From Morella rubra (Eukaryota; Streptophyta; Magnoliopsida; Fagales; Myricaceae), in the NCBI GenBank assembly GCA_003952965.2, contig CM025851.1, forward strand, positions 7,729,647-7,793,646: a stretch of DNA of 64,000 nucleotides. The letters run 5' to 3'. The notes under the pieces are model-generated. The model made no database searches. It saw nothing but the letters and a program-made list of their open reading frames with translations, and had not been told where the DNA came from. Each line of letters opens with the position of its first letter. Position 1 is the first letter of the stretch. Shown here piece by piece: positions 1 to 13,545 of the stretch. Both the position numbers and the translations under genes were made by a program.

Positions 1-731
1 TTATATGTCAGTCGCATATATAAGCACAAATGAGAAATTGAAATCTACTTTATTGGCATCCGGACTAATTTACTAGTATCTTAATTGGATGGAATCTCCT
101 TATTATTTATATATAATTGGGTGTCTAGACTAATTTACTCATATCTAAATTAACTAATTCTAAAGCTTGTGTAGTATTTCTGTCTTACACAAATCAGGCC
201 AAAAACTTTAAAGATGATTCTTAAAAATTGATAGCACTCGTCTGGCCAAAAGCCTAAAAAATGATTTGAAAATATTGATAACACTTAAAACATTTTGAAT
301 GAGAAGTTAAAAAAATATATATCACCAAAGCCTACATATTAACCACTTGACCAACCCTTGAAAGTAAACATGTCTCCTTCGACGAAAAAAATCTCCCTGT
401 ACATCCTCAGTTGATTCAGACAAAAAAAAGTCTACTTTATCAATGGATTTTCTTTCATCTTTTTATTATTAATAAAAAAAAAAAAAAAATTATCATGCAG
501 CTGGACACGGGACCGCCAGCTGCTCAGCTAATTGCTAAAGAAAACCTTCGCATGCAGTTGTACAAAGAATCAACTTGCAAGACAAAAAAAGTGAAAAGTG
601 GACGCTGCGGAATCTGACAAGTATATGTAAGCCTCAAAATGAGCCCATCCTCGCCTACGTCAGAGAATCTGGACAGTAGGCTCAGGAAAAGAGAATCAGA
701 CGCCACCCCCGTATTTCTTTTAGAAAACTTT

Positions 732-1163
732 AGGAAAAATACCACTTCCACTCAAGATTACCATAAATTTTATATTTTACACTTTAAATTATCAATTTAA
801 ATTTTATATTTTATACTTTAAATTATCAATTTTGTCATATTACATCTTCAAATTATCAATTTTTTTATTTTTTACACCCTTTGTCAAATTTTCATACTAA
901 AATGACGATAGTGCTCTTGACCCATTTTACATATATTAAAGATATTGTTGTCAATTCATTAATTTTTAAAAGTTATTATTGTCAAATTGAGGGTGCAAAG
1001 TATTTAATATTAATAGTTGAAGAGTGTAAGTGTCAAAGTGGATAGTGTAAGGTACAAAGTGTCTAACATTAGTAGTTTGAGGGTGCAATGTCTTAAATAT
1101 GGTAGTTTGAGATGCAATGTATCACTACCCCGATAGTTTGTGGGTGAAAAATATATTTTTCCC
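732..1163. mobile_element. Tourist-like MITE, older copy
   Basis: This stretch aligns along its whole length with the better-preserved element at 52490-52888. Shared internal blocks include GACGATA, GATATTGTTGTCAATTCATT and repeated GGGTGCAA(A/T)GT phrases. The ends are degenerate terminal inverted repeats: GGAAAAATAC on the left and GTGAAAAATATATTTTTCCC on the right. No coding capacity is seen. The expected 3-bp target-site duplication is no longer clear, which fits an older insertion than the second copy. Confidence 0.75.
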
Positions 1164-1362
1164 AAAAATTTATTTCTATTTACTCTTTCTTTTTTTTTTT
1201 TTGTCTAGGCTTATTTCTATTTTACTTAAAATTACCTTATCGATGTTTTTTTTCTTTTTTTGTTTTGTTTTGTTTTTTATTTTTCTGTTTTTCTTGCTAC
1301 ACATCTCAATTAGAAACTCTCAAGTTTTACTAAGTCCTGTCAAAAATATTCTTTAAATTTGT

Positions 1363-1580
1363 AAAAAATTTGACAATGGTATGAATATTTAGATAAAATT
1401 TAAATTTTATACAAAGTTAATGAATTTTTTAAAAGACATTTGATTATAAAATTGATTTTTACTAAAATTTATAATAAAAAAATGTAAAGAGATGACTTGA
1501 TAAATTTTTTAACAAAAATATATTGAAATTTAATAAAAAAAAAGTACAAAAGAGAAGATTTGATAGAATTTTGGTTTGAA
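1363..1580. repeat. AT-rich dispersed repeat, family B
   Basis: This AT-rich block has phrases such as AATATTTAGATAAAAT, ACTAAAATTTATAATAAAAAA and GAGATGACTTGAT. They recur in similar order at 13315-13545. It is probably a non-autonomous transposable element remnant, but I could not identify its ends or class. Confidence 0.45.
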
Positions 1581-2596
1581 AAATATAAGAGCCTATGATG
1601 AATTTTTTAAGATTGTGGATTTTCTATTTTGAACATGTGTGTTAAATAAAAATTTTCCAAAAAAGTGAGTTTTTGTAATACCCGAAAATCACCCAAGGCT
1701 TAATTAGTCCACTAGTATATGTGTATTCCTCAATCTCAAACTGATTCCTAAGATAAGTTTCATCATGTGGAATTCTTCGCGTCAATTGTTTGTTTCGACA
1801 ACTCATGTAACCTCATAAATGAGCAAATTTCAAAGTGGCCAACGAGACATGTATTAACCAATTGCCAATAAACACATGTCCCCTTAATTTTCAAATTGCC
1901 ATTTATGAATATTTTTATTAATTTTAATTCTAACTCAAATTTCAGGTTCGACTAACTAAGGGAAAAAATTATCATTGACAACTTAGCATTAAACAATGAG
2001 TTGGTCTAACGCGTAAAGAACAGATCGAATTAAAATTAATGGAACCAATTATATGTGTGTTGGTTGATTTAGCATTTAATGTAGACTCATGGCTGTTCCT
2101 AAATTGGTTAACACATGTCCCCTCTAGCTAAGTTGATTTTTTTTTATTATTATTATTTGCAGGTTACTCGACTGGAAAAATAACTGCATCAAGAGATGAA
2201 GAATTTTGGAAAGATCAACTTAGGACAAAATTTACTTTAACTACTAATTTTAGAGTAGGCAATACCCTAAAGACTAGGCTTTAATTAAGCCTTTTACTAA
2301 TTCCTTTAAACTTTACTAGGGACTTCAGGCTTCAGGCGTATAATTACTGGATCCGTCCTACACAAATTTAGGGAATTAATCGGTGGGAAACCTTCGAATA
2401 TTCTTATCATCTAAAAAAAGCCCTAAACCACCTGAATTGTGAAGGTGTGAGCCGTCGATTGCGGTAATAGCATTTGTTAAAAAAAAAGAAAAAGAAAAAA
2501 AGGAGAGCGAAATTGTTTTTAAACGAATCCGACCGTTGCGCCCTCCACTCCTACTGGGTCCTACAGACAGTACATCGCTTACAGGCTGTACCGTTC

Positions 2597-2608
2597 AGCC
2601 ACGTGGCT
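2597..2608. promoter_or_regulatory. G-box / ABRE palindrome
   Basis: AGCCACGTGGCT is a perfect 12-bp palindrome containing the G-box core CACGTG, the classic site for plant bZIP and bHLH factors. It sits in a locally GC-rich patch about 1.96 kb upstream of the hydrolase start codon. Whether it acts on that gene is not known. Confidence 0.35.
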
Positions 2609-4562
2609 TACAGGGGGGAAACGGAACACAGTGGCGGAGGGACGAACATGGGACCCAGGCCTCTGTCATCCATATGCGTGGTAGTGGTGATCGTGACGTG
2701 ACCTGCGGGCAAGATGGCCGGGATTGTAGACAGGTTTTATTTTAGATTTCTGGTCCCGACCACGATCTCCTCCACCCTCTAACGGTCACGTTCTCGGGGT
2801 TCTCGCTTAATTTTGAAGAAGCATTTTCTTATCGCTCGCCGCCCTTATTAAACCAAATAAATAACTACGCTTGATCTGTTTCCCTTAATTACCCTTCCAC
2901 TCTATGGAGTTACTTTCCTGACTTTTTCCTAATCCCCAAGTCTTTTTTAGAGTGTTTAATTTTGACTGGTTTGTCGAGTTGGTTTACTTCCATTGGATGA
3001 ACGACGAGGCTTGGTGTGTCAGGATTTGTTAACTGTTTTAGCTACTTTCATGCCAAAAGCCACGTACACTTTGAAGTTAGTTATTTATTATCATAATTTT
3101 TGTGCCTAAATATTTTTTAACTGGACTAATTACATGGTTCGCTATCTCACTCTCTCAACAAAATTTAATCTCTTAAAATTACTATATATGTCTCCCAACT
3201 TTAAGGCTCGTATTAAAGTTTCTCAATTATATATACTTTTTTTAAAATTAGTATAAATAATTAACGTTTCATTTTATAGCAATATGTGACTGATAATTTA
3301 ACTCTGTCCGAAGATTCATGAAGTTGTAATTTTATATAAAATTTTACTGGCACAAAGATGAAATTTTTTCACTAATCTGATTTTGTGATAAATTAGTTAA
3401 AATGGTAGTACGATCTTAGGCATGTGATTTTAATTTTAAAGATAAATATATTTTATACTGCTAATTTTAGAAGATTTTTGAAACTTTGCAACCCTAAGAC
3501 AAAGTGTCTAAATTAAGATAATTGGTAAGTTTAATGTGATAAAAATAATAATTAGGTGTGCAAAGTATTAAGACTCTTATAATTATAAGGTAAAAAATTG
3601 TATTTAATCCTTAATTTTATGTAAAGTTTGACTAGAATTTTTTTAATATAAAAAATAATACTTTTGAGAAACTTATGGAATCATATTTATGCTGTTTACA
3701 CAAGAGAAAAAAAAATATTGTGGTTGAGGGATAGTGATAGAAAGAAACGTTTAATGCCAGAATCCTGGCTATAATTTGTTTTTTCTTTTTATAAAAAAGT
3801 TTCCCTTTGGAGGAATTCCGTCTCTGATGGGCCAGCTCAAGGAACCCAGCCTCGGTAATTATGCGGACATATCCGAATAATCTTTTAGTAATAATCTTAA
3901 CTTTCGAAAAAGAAAATATCAAACTTTAGATTAAAGTAGATAAACAAATAATTAGTGTCCCGCAATCAGGGGTAGTTCTGTCAGTCAAAAAAGGCTGACA
4001 GGTATGCAACAGGCTGAATCAGGCGGTGTCAGAGAAATGACTCTTATTTGACATGGATTTCCTCTCTGCCAGTACAGTTTTGGTTAACCATGATTACAAA
4101 GTACTTGGCCAAAAATACAAATAAGTTAGAAAAAAAGACATAAAGAAATACAGCAGGCCAGCAGGGTCAAGAAAACACATAAGAACAGAGTGAGCGAGAG
4201 AGAGGTAGAGGAAACTTTCAAAAACACCACCAATGGCATCTGAGTTTTGATTCACAGCTCTCCCCCTCCCTCTCTGACCTCTGAGAGAGCGCCTCCTGAC
4301 ACCTTGCCCTCTAAGTCGTCCGTCCTCAATAAAGCTGTGAATCACCGTCCGGCCCCGGCTCTCGACGGAAAAATATTTCGGAAATGGCTGATAATCTGCC
4401 TCCGGTGGATTACCTTCTTTTTTTATCGGCTAGGGTTTCAGCGCTCTCTCTCAGTCCCACATAAAGCAACCACAATAGTACGATCAAACGGAGAGAGAGA
4501 AATTTGTGCAGACCGTTATACAGACGTACAGTCGTGATTCGTTCAGGACCGTCGGATTTGTC

Positions 4563-7500
4563 ATGGCGAAGGGAGGGCTGGAGAGGCTTAGGAGGATCGT
4601 AAGGACGGTGTTTTTCATGGTGGCTATGGTGGCGTCGCTGCTAGTCTCGTCGCTACCTGTGCTTGTGGCCTTAGGGGACGTGCTAGTGCCCTTCGTTTTG
4701 ATATCGAGCTTTACCTGTTTCCATTGCTACAGCTTCAAGGAGCACTTGCGTCGATACGCTTTCAAGAGCTCCTTGACCGATATTCCTCTCGTCTCCGTCG
4801 TCAGATCTCTCGTCATAATCTGTACGATCCTCATGCTCCCCGCCTCTTTCAGCTTTTAGACATTTTTTTTAAAAAAAAATTTACAATCTGTATTTTTTAA
4901 GGAATTTGATCTTCAAGTTGCTGGTTTTTCAAGGAATCGCAATGCCAAGCCGAATATTTTTTTTGCTGTTTCTGAATAAAAAATTCAAACAATTTTGTTG
5001 TTTTGCCTATTCTGTATATTCAAGCTGTGGAGTTTTTCTTTTCCGAAAGAGTTTCCCCCTAATTACAGCCTATTTTTGTTGTCTTTTTCTTTTCTCTTCG
5101 TGTTTTCTGATTTCATGTTTGGGTCTTTGATCCGTAGGAAAACGAGTGCTCATCTCAAGTGAGCTTAGACCTGTTTTAAACGTTTTTATACTTTCCTATC
5201 ATGAAAATACCTGTTCGTGTTTTACCGACTATATTTCTGAATTTCACGTTTGGTTGCCATGAAAGTCCACGAAGAGAAGGAAGGAGATTACAGCTCTGAT
5301 TATCATGTTTGGCTTTTAGTTAAAAGAATCATCCAAGGCAAACATGTGAAAGCAGATACTTATATTGTAATTTTCGTGGGAGAGGTGATTCAGGACTTCA
5401 GTTGCATGAAGCCTGAGATTCTGATGCTTCATTCAATTTTTTCAAGTTTATATTTACCAAGATGTTTCAGTGACCAAGTGTAACAAGATTTCGTAAGCAG
5501 AATCCAACAGAACCTAATGGAACTGTTCGTGTTTTCTTTTTAAATTTTCATCTGATAGACATGAATTTTTCCCATTTTCTGCTGGTTCTTATCCAGTTTT
5601 TTTGTGACTGCAGGTGTTTATTCAATGTGCGATGCGCCTGCTCTCTCGCACGGTCCATACCTTGGAACAGTGACTCTATGTTCATTTGTCTCGATTATTC
5701 TTCTTTCAATCAAGGTCTGTGTTTTCTCAGTTAACTCTCAAATTGAGGCCGAAGTCTCATCTTCCCTCTATAGGCAGAAGCTTCATGTGAAGAAATCATG
5801 GGGAATGCCGGTGTTGTTTCTTTCATCCGTAGTCTTTGCCCTTGGGCATACTGTGGTTGCATACAGGACAAGCTGCAGAGCCCGGAGAAAGCTCATGTTT
5901 CACCGAGTTGACCCAGAAGCAGTAAGTTTGCATAAGTTTGTTTTATGGTTGATCTCCTTCCTCGTAGGTATTTGGTTTTGGAAAAGTAATACTGTTGTCT
6001 TTTAAGCAACTGAATGTACTCTTGTCCATTACACGGTTATGTTCCTTTACATTGGCCCTTTGACTTAGCAGGTGCTTGCTTCCACAATATTACTCTATGG
6101 CAACTCTGTTCTTTTCATTTAGATTTCTCAATGACGTTTCCATGGATACATAAGAGGGCTGTGCTTCCTTTTTTTTTTTTTCCCTGACCATTCTCCATAC
6201 CAAATTAACAGGTCCTTTCATGCAAAAATGTGTATCTGGCTTTCAGAAAGTCCCGCGATCTCCTACTCCCTCTGGAGGGAAGACCCCAAAAAGTGACGGT
6301 GAAATGAGGCGAAAGCCTTCCGGGTCATCTCGTGAAAAAAGGAACTCCCTATCAGTTTACTTGCTGACATCGACAGTTCTTCATAACATGTACACTGCAT
6401 TACAAGCTCAGCTTGCCTGGTTCTCCACCTCATTCGTTATCCTCCACCACCTTTCTTGAACCTGATCTTATCTGCAGCTCACCAGAAATGGCCATGGGAG
6501 GAAGGCCAAAATTTGAGAGGCATCCATTAAGTTTGTTGCCAAAAGGCCAGTTTCAATTTCACAGGAGCTATAGCAATCAGTTTCACAGCTCTTCACTTAT
6601 GCTCCCTTGTTAGATGGTTCTGCAACTCCTGTGCTTTCTGAAGAAATCCCTGTCTTGAGCCTAGATGACACCGGTGTGGAGGGCGGAGTTAGTAGGTTGA
6701 GCTCTCGGCCTTTAGAGAGGGGCTCGCAGGCTAATGGCCAATTTGGTGTTGTCCTGGTGCATGGATTTGGGGGTGGGGTCTTCTCATGGAGGAATGTGAT
6801 GGGGTCGCTGGCCAGGCAGGTTGGTTGCACAGTTGCTGCTTTTGATCGGCCTGGTTGGGGATTAACTTCAAGGCCACGGCGGAAGGATTGGGAGGAAAAT
6901 GAATTGCCTAATCCTTTTAGGCTTGAGAGTCAGGTAATTCTACGCTTTTATTCTTTTCTTGTTCTGATAATTTTAACCCTTTCCTACACCAGGGGCCATG
7001 TGCCCCACCTATTCCAGTTCAATTCAGATATCTCTCCTTCTAGGAAGGGGAAGATATGTCCTGCAGGTATAAATGTTCATCTTACGTTTATCTGCTCTAA
7101 GTTGAAGTCATGTTATTGTTGTTGTTTCTTTCTAAGCGAAACTGAAATCAAATCAAATAATTGGTTTTCAACATTTTTGGAGGTTTAGAAGTGGATTTTG
7201 GATAGAATTGGAGTCCTCACTTCTCAGGTATAGCTCTTGTTTCAAATTCAAAGCCTTCATCCTTTGCTGCCAAATACAGCATAAGTGTACCGGATTGAGC
7301 GCTCCTTTCAGTGCCAATTTGAAGCCATTTACAAAATATCCTGTGGTCGTTTTGTGATTGCTTTTCTGGTCTTATTGCGATTGGTATGGAATTCCTCCTG
7401 CTTCAAATTCAAAGCCTCCGTCCTTTTCTGCCAGATACAGCATTAGCATACCTGATTGAGTGCTCCCCTTCAGTGTAAAGTCGAAGCCATTTAGAGAATA

Positions 7501-7996
7501 ACCTGTGGTTGCTTTTCTGGTCTTTTTCCATGCAGTTTAATGTATTAATGGTCTTTATACTTTCTTTTAGCAGCTGATTCAGTTATAACTCTGAATTTTG
7601 GTGTACTTGATGCTTCAGATAGACTTGCTTCTTGCTTTCTGCTCTGAGATGGGGTTTTCTTCGGTAGTTCTTGTTGGTCACGATGATGGAGGCCTACTTG
7701 CTTTGAAGGCTGCACAAAGAGTTCAATCATCAATGAATTCTTTCAATGTGAGTATTTTTCTTGTATTTCTGTGTGAATTAAAATTCTCTTAAGATGTTGT
7801 TACGAGGGGGTGTGGGGTGGATTGTTGTTCATGGATGCTCCTTTCAGTTCAAAAAAAAGGTAATATCTTTTTGGTTAATGCCTAAAAGGTTGAGTTCCTT
7901 AAGAAAAGCACTTGGTTTTACCAAAACCCATAGCTAACAACAGAGATTGAGCTTTTTACCTTTTGGATATTCCTGTTCATTTATCTGCTCACCCCC

Positions 7997-8027
<31 letters not shown>

Positions 8028-9805
8028 AACAAAGAAGAAAAAGCTCTTTTATCAAGAATGCTGCAGAGTTGGGTTCTTGAATTTCAGCTATAAGTTAGTG
8101 GACAAACTACAAATGAGAGAGAATTTTCAAAAAATTTAAATGAAATAGCTCCTTATCTCTTCCTTCTTGCATGATTCAGATTGTGATTCAGGGGGTCGTA
8201 CTGCTAAGTGTTAGTTTGACAAGAGAAGTGGTTCCAGCCTTTGCCAGGATTCTTCTGCATACTTCACTTGGTAAGAAGCACTTGGTTCGTCCCCTACTGC
8301 GAGCAGAAGTCAATCAAGTGATTAATCGCCGTGCGTGGTATGATGCTTCCAAGCTAACAACTGAGGTTTTGAGCCTCTATAAGGTTTGTCTGCACCACCT
8401 TAATACCATTGGATAGTTTTGTTTGGTTCTTATTATCTTAACATAATGCAGTAGCATAATGTGGTTCAAATAGTCTGTCAAACACTCTTTTTGCATATGT
8501 GAAAGGAGAAGGGGATGTACTCATTCAGAAACACTCATTTCGGAGATTTTCTTCAAGTTTGATAAGAAAATGGATTAGTTTATGTGTTATGGTAAAGAAA
8601 AACAGAACACTCTGATTGCTATATTTTCCCCTTGAATTCGGTGGAAAAGAAACGATTAATCAATCTTCTGGGTGTGAAGTGTTTTAGAAGGGAAAATTTG
8701 GCAACCTTTTCATCTCATTCCCTGTAATTTTCTCTGTGCATTAACTGTTCAAGTAGCATTTCGGTGTAGGACAGTGGCATATATACATACAAACAAATAA
8801 TGCCGAGTCTTGAATGTTAAGTTTTCAGTTTGGGAAGCTTGTTTCTTGGTAAAACAGTCTTTGGTTTGCACAAAAGAGTCTTTGGCTTGCATCGTACAAT
8901 ATTGTTGAATTGGTAAAACTACATACTCGTGTTTTCACATTAACTGTCCTTTACTTCCTACCCTTGAGCTTTGGTTGGGCCGTTGGCTAAGATGCACAGC
9001 TCTGGAGTTGAGTGATTTCTCACTCTTAGTGGTCGATAAATTCAGTGTGCTAACCATCAGTTCCTTTGGTTATGCACTCAGGCACCCCTATGTGTAGAGG
9101 GTTGGGATGAAGGGCTCCATGAGATAGGTAGACTGTCATCGGAGACGGCCCTTTCACTCCAAAATGCAGATTCATTGATAAAAGCGATCGAAGATATTCC
9201 AGTGTTGGTTATCACCGGAGCCGAAGATGCCCTTGTCTCTCTCAAATCTTCTCAAGCCATGGCTGTAAAATTTGTAAATTCTGTAAGTATCTTTCTATTA
9301 TTTCTTGTTCTATTACTTCACCAGTATGAAATTTAGCCGCAATTGTTGGATAATGTCCTGGTGAATGGGGATGAGAAATCTCGTCATATAACCTCCGATC
9401 GCAGTGGCGACTGCCTCTACCATGTACTTGTTTCAGTCTGTTTGACCCATGAGTCCCATGGAGAACCAGCAATTGACGCATCACAAAACTCCTAAGCACA
9501 AAGGCCGCCCCTCTTGTCAGGGTTTTGCGGGCCGGCTAGTCGTATTAAGCCTAAAGAGTTCTTAGAGAATGCTCGGATGCCACAGATACATACTACAACG
9601 TTAGAATACGGAGAAAAAAAAAAAAGAAAGAAAAAATAATAATGACTTGATCTGATCTTTACCATGATTTTTTGCCGTGCAGAGACTGGTTGCTATATCC
9701 GGATGTGGGCATCTTCCACATGAGGAGTGCCCCAAGGCATTACTCGCAGCTATATCACCCTTCATAGGCGGACTCTTATTTAAACCTGACTTGGAAAGCC
9801 TGTAA
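4563..9805 (+). CDS. Membrane-anchored alpha/beta hydrolase superfamily protein
   Basis: Seven exons: 4563-4821, 5614-5921, 6212-6933, 7619-7747, 8180-8383, 9082-9282, 9683-9805, all with GT/AG borders and matching phases. The start is the ATG of MAKGGLERLRR. Exons 1-2 encode hydrophobic membrane segments (VFFMVAMVASLLVSSLPVLV and more). Exon 3 holds a variable linker and then VVLVHGFGGGVFSW, the oxyanion-hole strand, and AAFDRPGWGLTSRP. Exon 4 holds VVLVGHDDGG at the nucleophile-elbow position, with Asp where Ser is usual. Exon 7 holds the catalytic His region (SGCGHLPHEECP). The family resembles Arabidopsis At1g15490/At1g80280, whose substrate is unknown to me. Oddity: between about 6230 and 6610 the frame is broken four times, each time as if one base were missing (near 6236, 6336, 6387 and 6596). 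All other exons are intact, so this may be assembly error rather than a dead gene. Confidence 0.85.
7240..7526. repeat. Imperfect tandem repeat in hydrolase intron 3
   Basis: Two units of about 130 bp, 7240-7373 and 7401-7526, share TTCAAATTCAAAGCCT, ATACAGCAT, GAAGCCATTTA and GCTTTTCTGGTCTT in the same order. They differ at many positions, so the duplication is old. It lies wholly within the intron between 6934 and 7618. Confidence 0.8.
7998..8029. repeat. C20-A12 homopolymer run
   Basis: Twenty C residues (7998-8017) are followed directly by twelve A residues (8018-8029), in the intron between exons 4 and 5 of the hydrolase gene. Run lengths like this are unstable and often miscalled in assemblies. 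Confidence 0.9.
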
Positions 9806-11220
9806 GGAACCTTCAATTGTAACTTATAAACAGGATACTTCTTTGATGCTGACGGTCCCTTTTTTTTCCGTTAATCTTTTATTTTCCTTTCGCTCATTTT
9901 GCACCAGGAGAAAGAGACAAAAATGCGATCTCTTCTCTTGGGTATTTTTGATGCGCTAGTTTAGAGCCTTACCCAGTTACCCTAACCCTTATTCCCCAGG
10001 GGATTTAGAGCTTCTCTCGCATGTATTAATATATTATTATTTTGTTCAAGTCGTCGTTTCATGGATGCAGATGTTAATTTTTCTCTGAAAGGAGGGGAGA
10101 GATAGCATGAATTTGTACATGGATCAAATTGGGATTTCACGTATTTGAATATTTATAGTCTCACAGAACTCTCTCCGAGTATTTTTGCCCTGCCGATGTA
10201 CGAGATGTCTTGTTTCCTGGGGAAATCGGCGGATGTCTTTAGCTGTAGTCCTAGGATTCAAATACAACAGATTAGCGAGTGGCATGGGGTGCCCGTAAAA
10301 AGAAGGAGAAGTGTAGAATGTTGAAGTGAGACAAATAGTGGCGTTGATGGTTTATTTAGTAGTATAATAAGGTGGTGGGAAATTGAGACGGAAAGTTTCG
10401 GTCCCCACGATAATCAAGAGATCGGTTTAGTCATAGGCTGGGAATTTGACAGGCCGGCAGACCAGATTTTTCTTCCTGGAAGAAAAAAGAAAAGAAAATG
10501 CCAGAGCATACAGGGTTTTGGAGTACTACTTTGGGACAACGAAGAAAAAAGAATTTGTCTTGCATAAAGAACAGCCTTTTTCCTTTTAATTTTGGTCAAG
10601 TCTTGTCGTTCTGACGCTGTTTCCAGGCTTGATCAGCATGTGCGTGGGAGGGATATGGGAATAGGTCGTGACCCAGAAAATAGAGGCAAAAGTAGTAAAA
10701 ACCGTAACAATGAGTAGGTAGTGAGACAGCGACTCGTAAAGCTAAAAAGTTGGTTGGGTTACAATGAGCTATTCAAGGTAAAACTGTGTCAGAGACAGAT
10801 TCTAAACTCGGGCCGCGTGGAGTGCAGGATTCATTGGGCTAAACTCTGCTCAACTACGAGCATTTTTCCTTTCTGCGCCATTAATCGCTTTCCTTCTACG
10901 CAACCATTTGCTCAACTTTTGTTCTTACTCGCCTGAAAGCATTTTCCTTCTTACTAGCTCAACGAGAAGCTATATGAGGACAAAAATGACTCTGGAATGA
11001 ACTCCTGCATTTAACTTTTCCAGTTCTTCACGTGCGCGGGATGCCGTTTACTTTCGTAAATTAATCATTGATCATCCCCAACGTGAATCATCTTTCAATT
11101 AACAAAGATTGATTAGCTAATGAAATAGATTAAATAATGAAATATTTGTTAACTAATTCATGCAAAGTGACTCTTTGTTAATTAGTATTCATTATTGCTT
11201 GTGTTCTGTGAAACTCCTAT

Positions 11221-11570
11221 CTTAAAAGTTTAAACTATCAGAAATAAAAAATTTTATTTACTTAAATTATATTATTTAATACTTCTTTTCATATGGGATA
11301 GACTCTTCTTAATTCATAGACAAAATTAGGATTACAGATTTTAGAGTGGCAAAATTATAAAGAAAGTACAAACCTTAAAAAAAAATCACTTTTTTTGCCA
11401 TTGAAAAAAAAAACTTCAATTGAATTTGTAATTTTTTAAGCGAGATAAGATCAAATACAAAATCAGATCTTAAACTCAAGATTTAACTATAATATTATGT
11501 GAAATCAACATGTATCTCTCAAAATTCAAGTTGTAAAGATAGAGATTTTATTATTTAAATTATAATTTTT
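11221..11570. repeat. Dispersed repeat family A, two fragments
   Basis: Fragments at 11221-11310 and 11461-11570 carry the phrase order 'AA(G/C)TT(A)AA...AGAGATTTTATTATTTAAATTATA'. The same order is seen at 34318-34412, 34427-34580 and 49168-49280. This looks like the terminal part of a common plant retroelement, but its class cannot be set from these pieces. Confidence 0.5.
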
Positions 11571-13314
11571 CACGTATTGAATTAGTTACTAAAGGAGCAT
11601 TGTAACGAAAAAGCTTATGCCAGCGGTAGCTCTAGTTTCATCTTTCCTTATCCGTGCTTTCTTGTTTGGCACAAAGTCCTTACTAAAATGGAATGGCAAG
11701 TTCCTCCTGCCTGGCTCATTCCATTGTTGATTCCTTACCTTTCGGGCTTTCCTACGTGCTTAAAGTTTTTCCTTTACTTCGTTACCGTTCTATTTATAGA
11801 TCGGTAAACATTTTTATGGGTATCCCTTGATATGCTTGAACGGAAAAGAGCACGCTCCTTTTTTTTTCCCTCTCTCTCTCTCTCTTTTAAATACAACTTC
11901 CAGGCTTGGTTGATTATATTTTTGGCATGGTTACAAATTTAGAATTCTTAAAGTTTTAAGAATTTTTAGATCCAAACATAAATTTGTGATCTAAAAATTT
12001 TCAGTTTTCACATCAAATTTGTGCTCACAATATTTTTGTTATTTTAATTATTTTTTTTAAAATTAACTTAAAAATAATCTCTCTATTAAAATAAACATAT
12101 AAAATTCAATCAAATAACCACTCTCTTTCCTTTTTAACATTATCTTACAAAATTTTAATTTTGTTCAAACGTCTAGTAAACGTATTTTAAAAAATATATT
12201 TATTATTTTTTTACAAAATCTAATAAAATTGCAATTATCTCAACTTTCACAACACCAATAATTTTTTTTAAAAAATTTATAAATTCAACAATAGCTTTTG
12301 TATATCACATTATCAATTTTGGTACCTTTCAATTCTGTTATCTCTTGCATCCTCTATTATTGATAAAGATAAAAATTAATATTCTTAATTCAAGAGACTA
12401 TAATTTTAATCTCATATTTTTAGACCGTCCTATCTTGTTGTTGTTGTAAATAATTATTTATTAATAAAAAAATATTAATTTTTATTTAAATTAACGCAAA
12501 AAATATAAAAAGGCACAAAATTAAAATTGTGAGTTGACGGGCAATTACTCGAAATTAATAAATAGAAATCACAGTCATATGGATAGATATGAACCGACTA
12601 AACTTTTCGGACTTTTTCGAAATTTCAGTGTATATATATAGAAATTGAAATAGCAAAGCTGATTACCCAGATATGACAAGTTGATACGAGAGCAATAGAA
12701 GGCACGATTTTCTAGAAGTTGCAAGAGTGACGCGATGTGATTTGACGCGCATTGAGTATCGAGCTCAGGAAAAAGCTAATCGGATTTGGTTTTTTTTTTT
12801 TTTATTGGGTAATTAATTCGGGATTTTCATTTGACTATTCGAGGGATTTTTTTTTATTGGGTAATTTTTATTGTGATTTGACGCGCATCATTATTTTTTT
12901 TAATCTGAAAATTTTAAAATTAAAAATATATTTTAACATCATTTAAAAATAACTGCAACACGTATATTCTTCCCGACCGAAAGTAGATTATATTGAGATT
13001 ATTAGAGTTGTTTCCGCGAAGGCAGAGGAGTTACTTTTTATTTGCGGGTGCTCGCATTGCATGGATCATCCATATCTGGTGCTTTGGCCCTTACGAGTCA
13101 GAATTTGGCAGTTGACGTTGACGTCTGTCGATTAGGATGTATAGTTGCATCAGTGCACTCGGGTAGTCTTATGCCGCCAGTTCACTAATTCTGGTAGTAG
13201 ACGAGATGGGTAACTTGAGGACACTGGACACGAGTGGTTCTCAATTGAGACGTTTCTGTCGAACAAAATTAAATTATTCCATCATATGATGACAAAACGA
13301 GCTTCATGTTCGTT

Positions 13315-13545
13315 CTGTAAAAAGAATTATAAATTTTTTTAAAATTTTTAATATTTAGATAAATTAAAATTTTATAAATTTTTATTAAAATTTATAAAAA
13401 AATATAAAAAAAGATGATTTGATATAATTATTTAATTAAAAAATTATTTAAATTATGTAAAAAAGTATAGAGAGAATATTTGTTATAATTTTTTTAAAAA
13501 TTTATTAAAATTTATGTTAAAAGTTATTAAAAATTATGTAAAGAT
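13315..13545. repeat. AT-rich dispersed repeat, family B
   Basis: Resembles 1363-1580, with ATATTTAGATAAATTAAAATT, then TATTAAAATTTATAAAAAAA and AGATGATTTGAT in the same order. No ends or target-site duplication could be defined. Confidence 0.45.

Larger units (their letters stand above)
1..4562. other. Left intergenic region and hydrolase promoter
   Basis: No gene is recognisable on either strand. The first 2.4 kb is strongly AT-rich and contains a MITE copy and an AT-rich dispersed repeat (listed separately). Bases about 2500-2830 are clearly GC-richer and hold a perfect G-box palindrome. From about 3060 to 3700 the sequence is AT-rich again with no coding signal. Bases about 4150-4562 are rich in GA/CT runs and probably contain the promoter and 5' UTR of the hydrolase gene that starts at 4563. 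I could not fix a transcription start. Confidence 0.7.

Noticed and set aside
3632..3922. Minus-strand frame with AGFLELAHQRRNSSKG
   Set aside because: The rest of the frame is low-complexity, and no domain or gene structure supports it. Probably a chance frame or an old element fragment.
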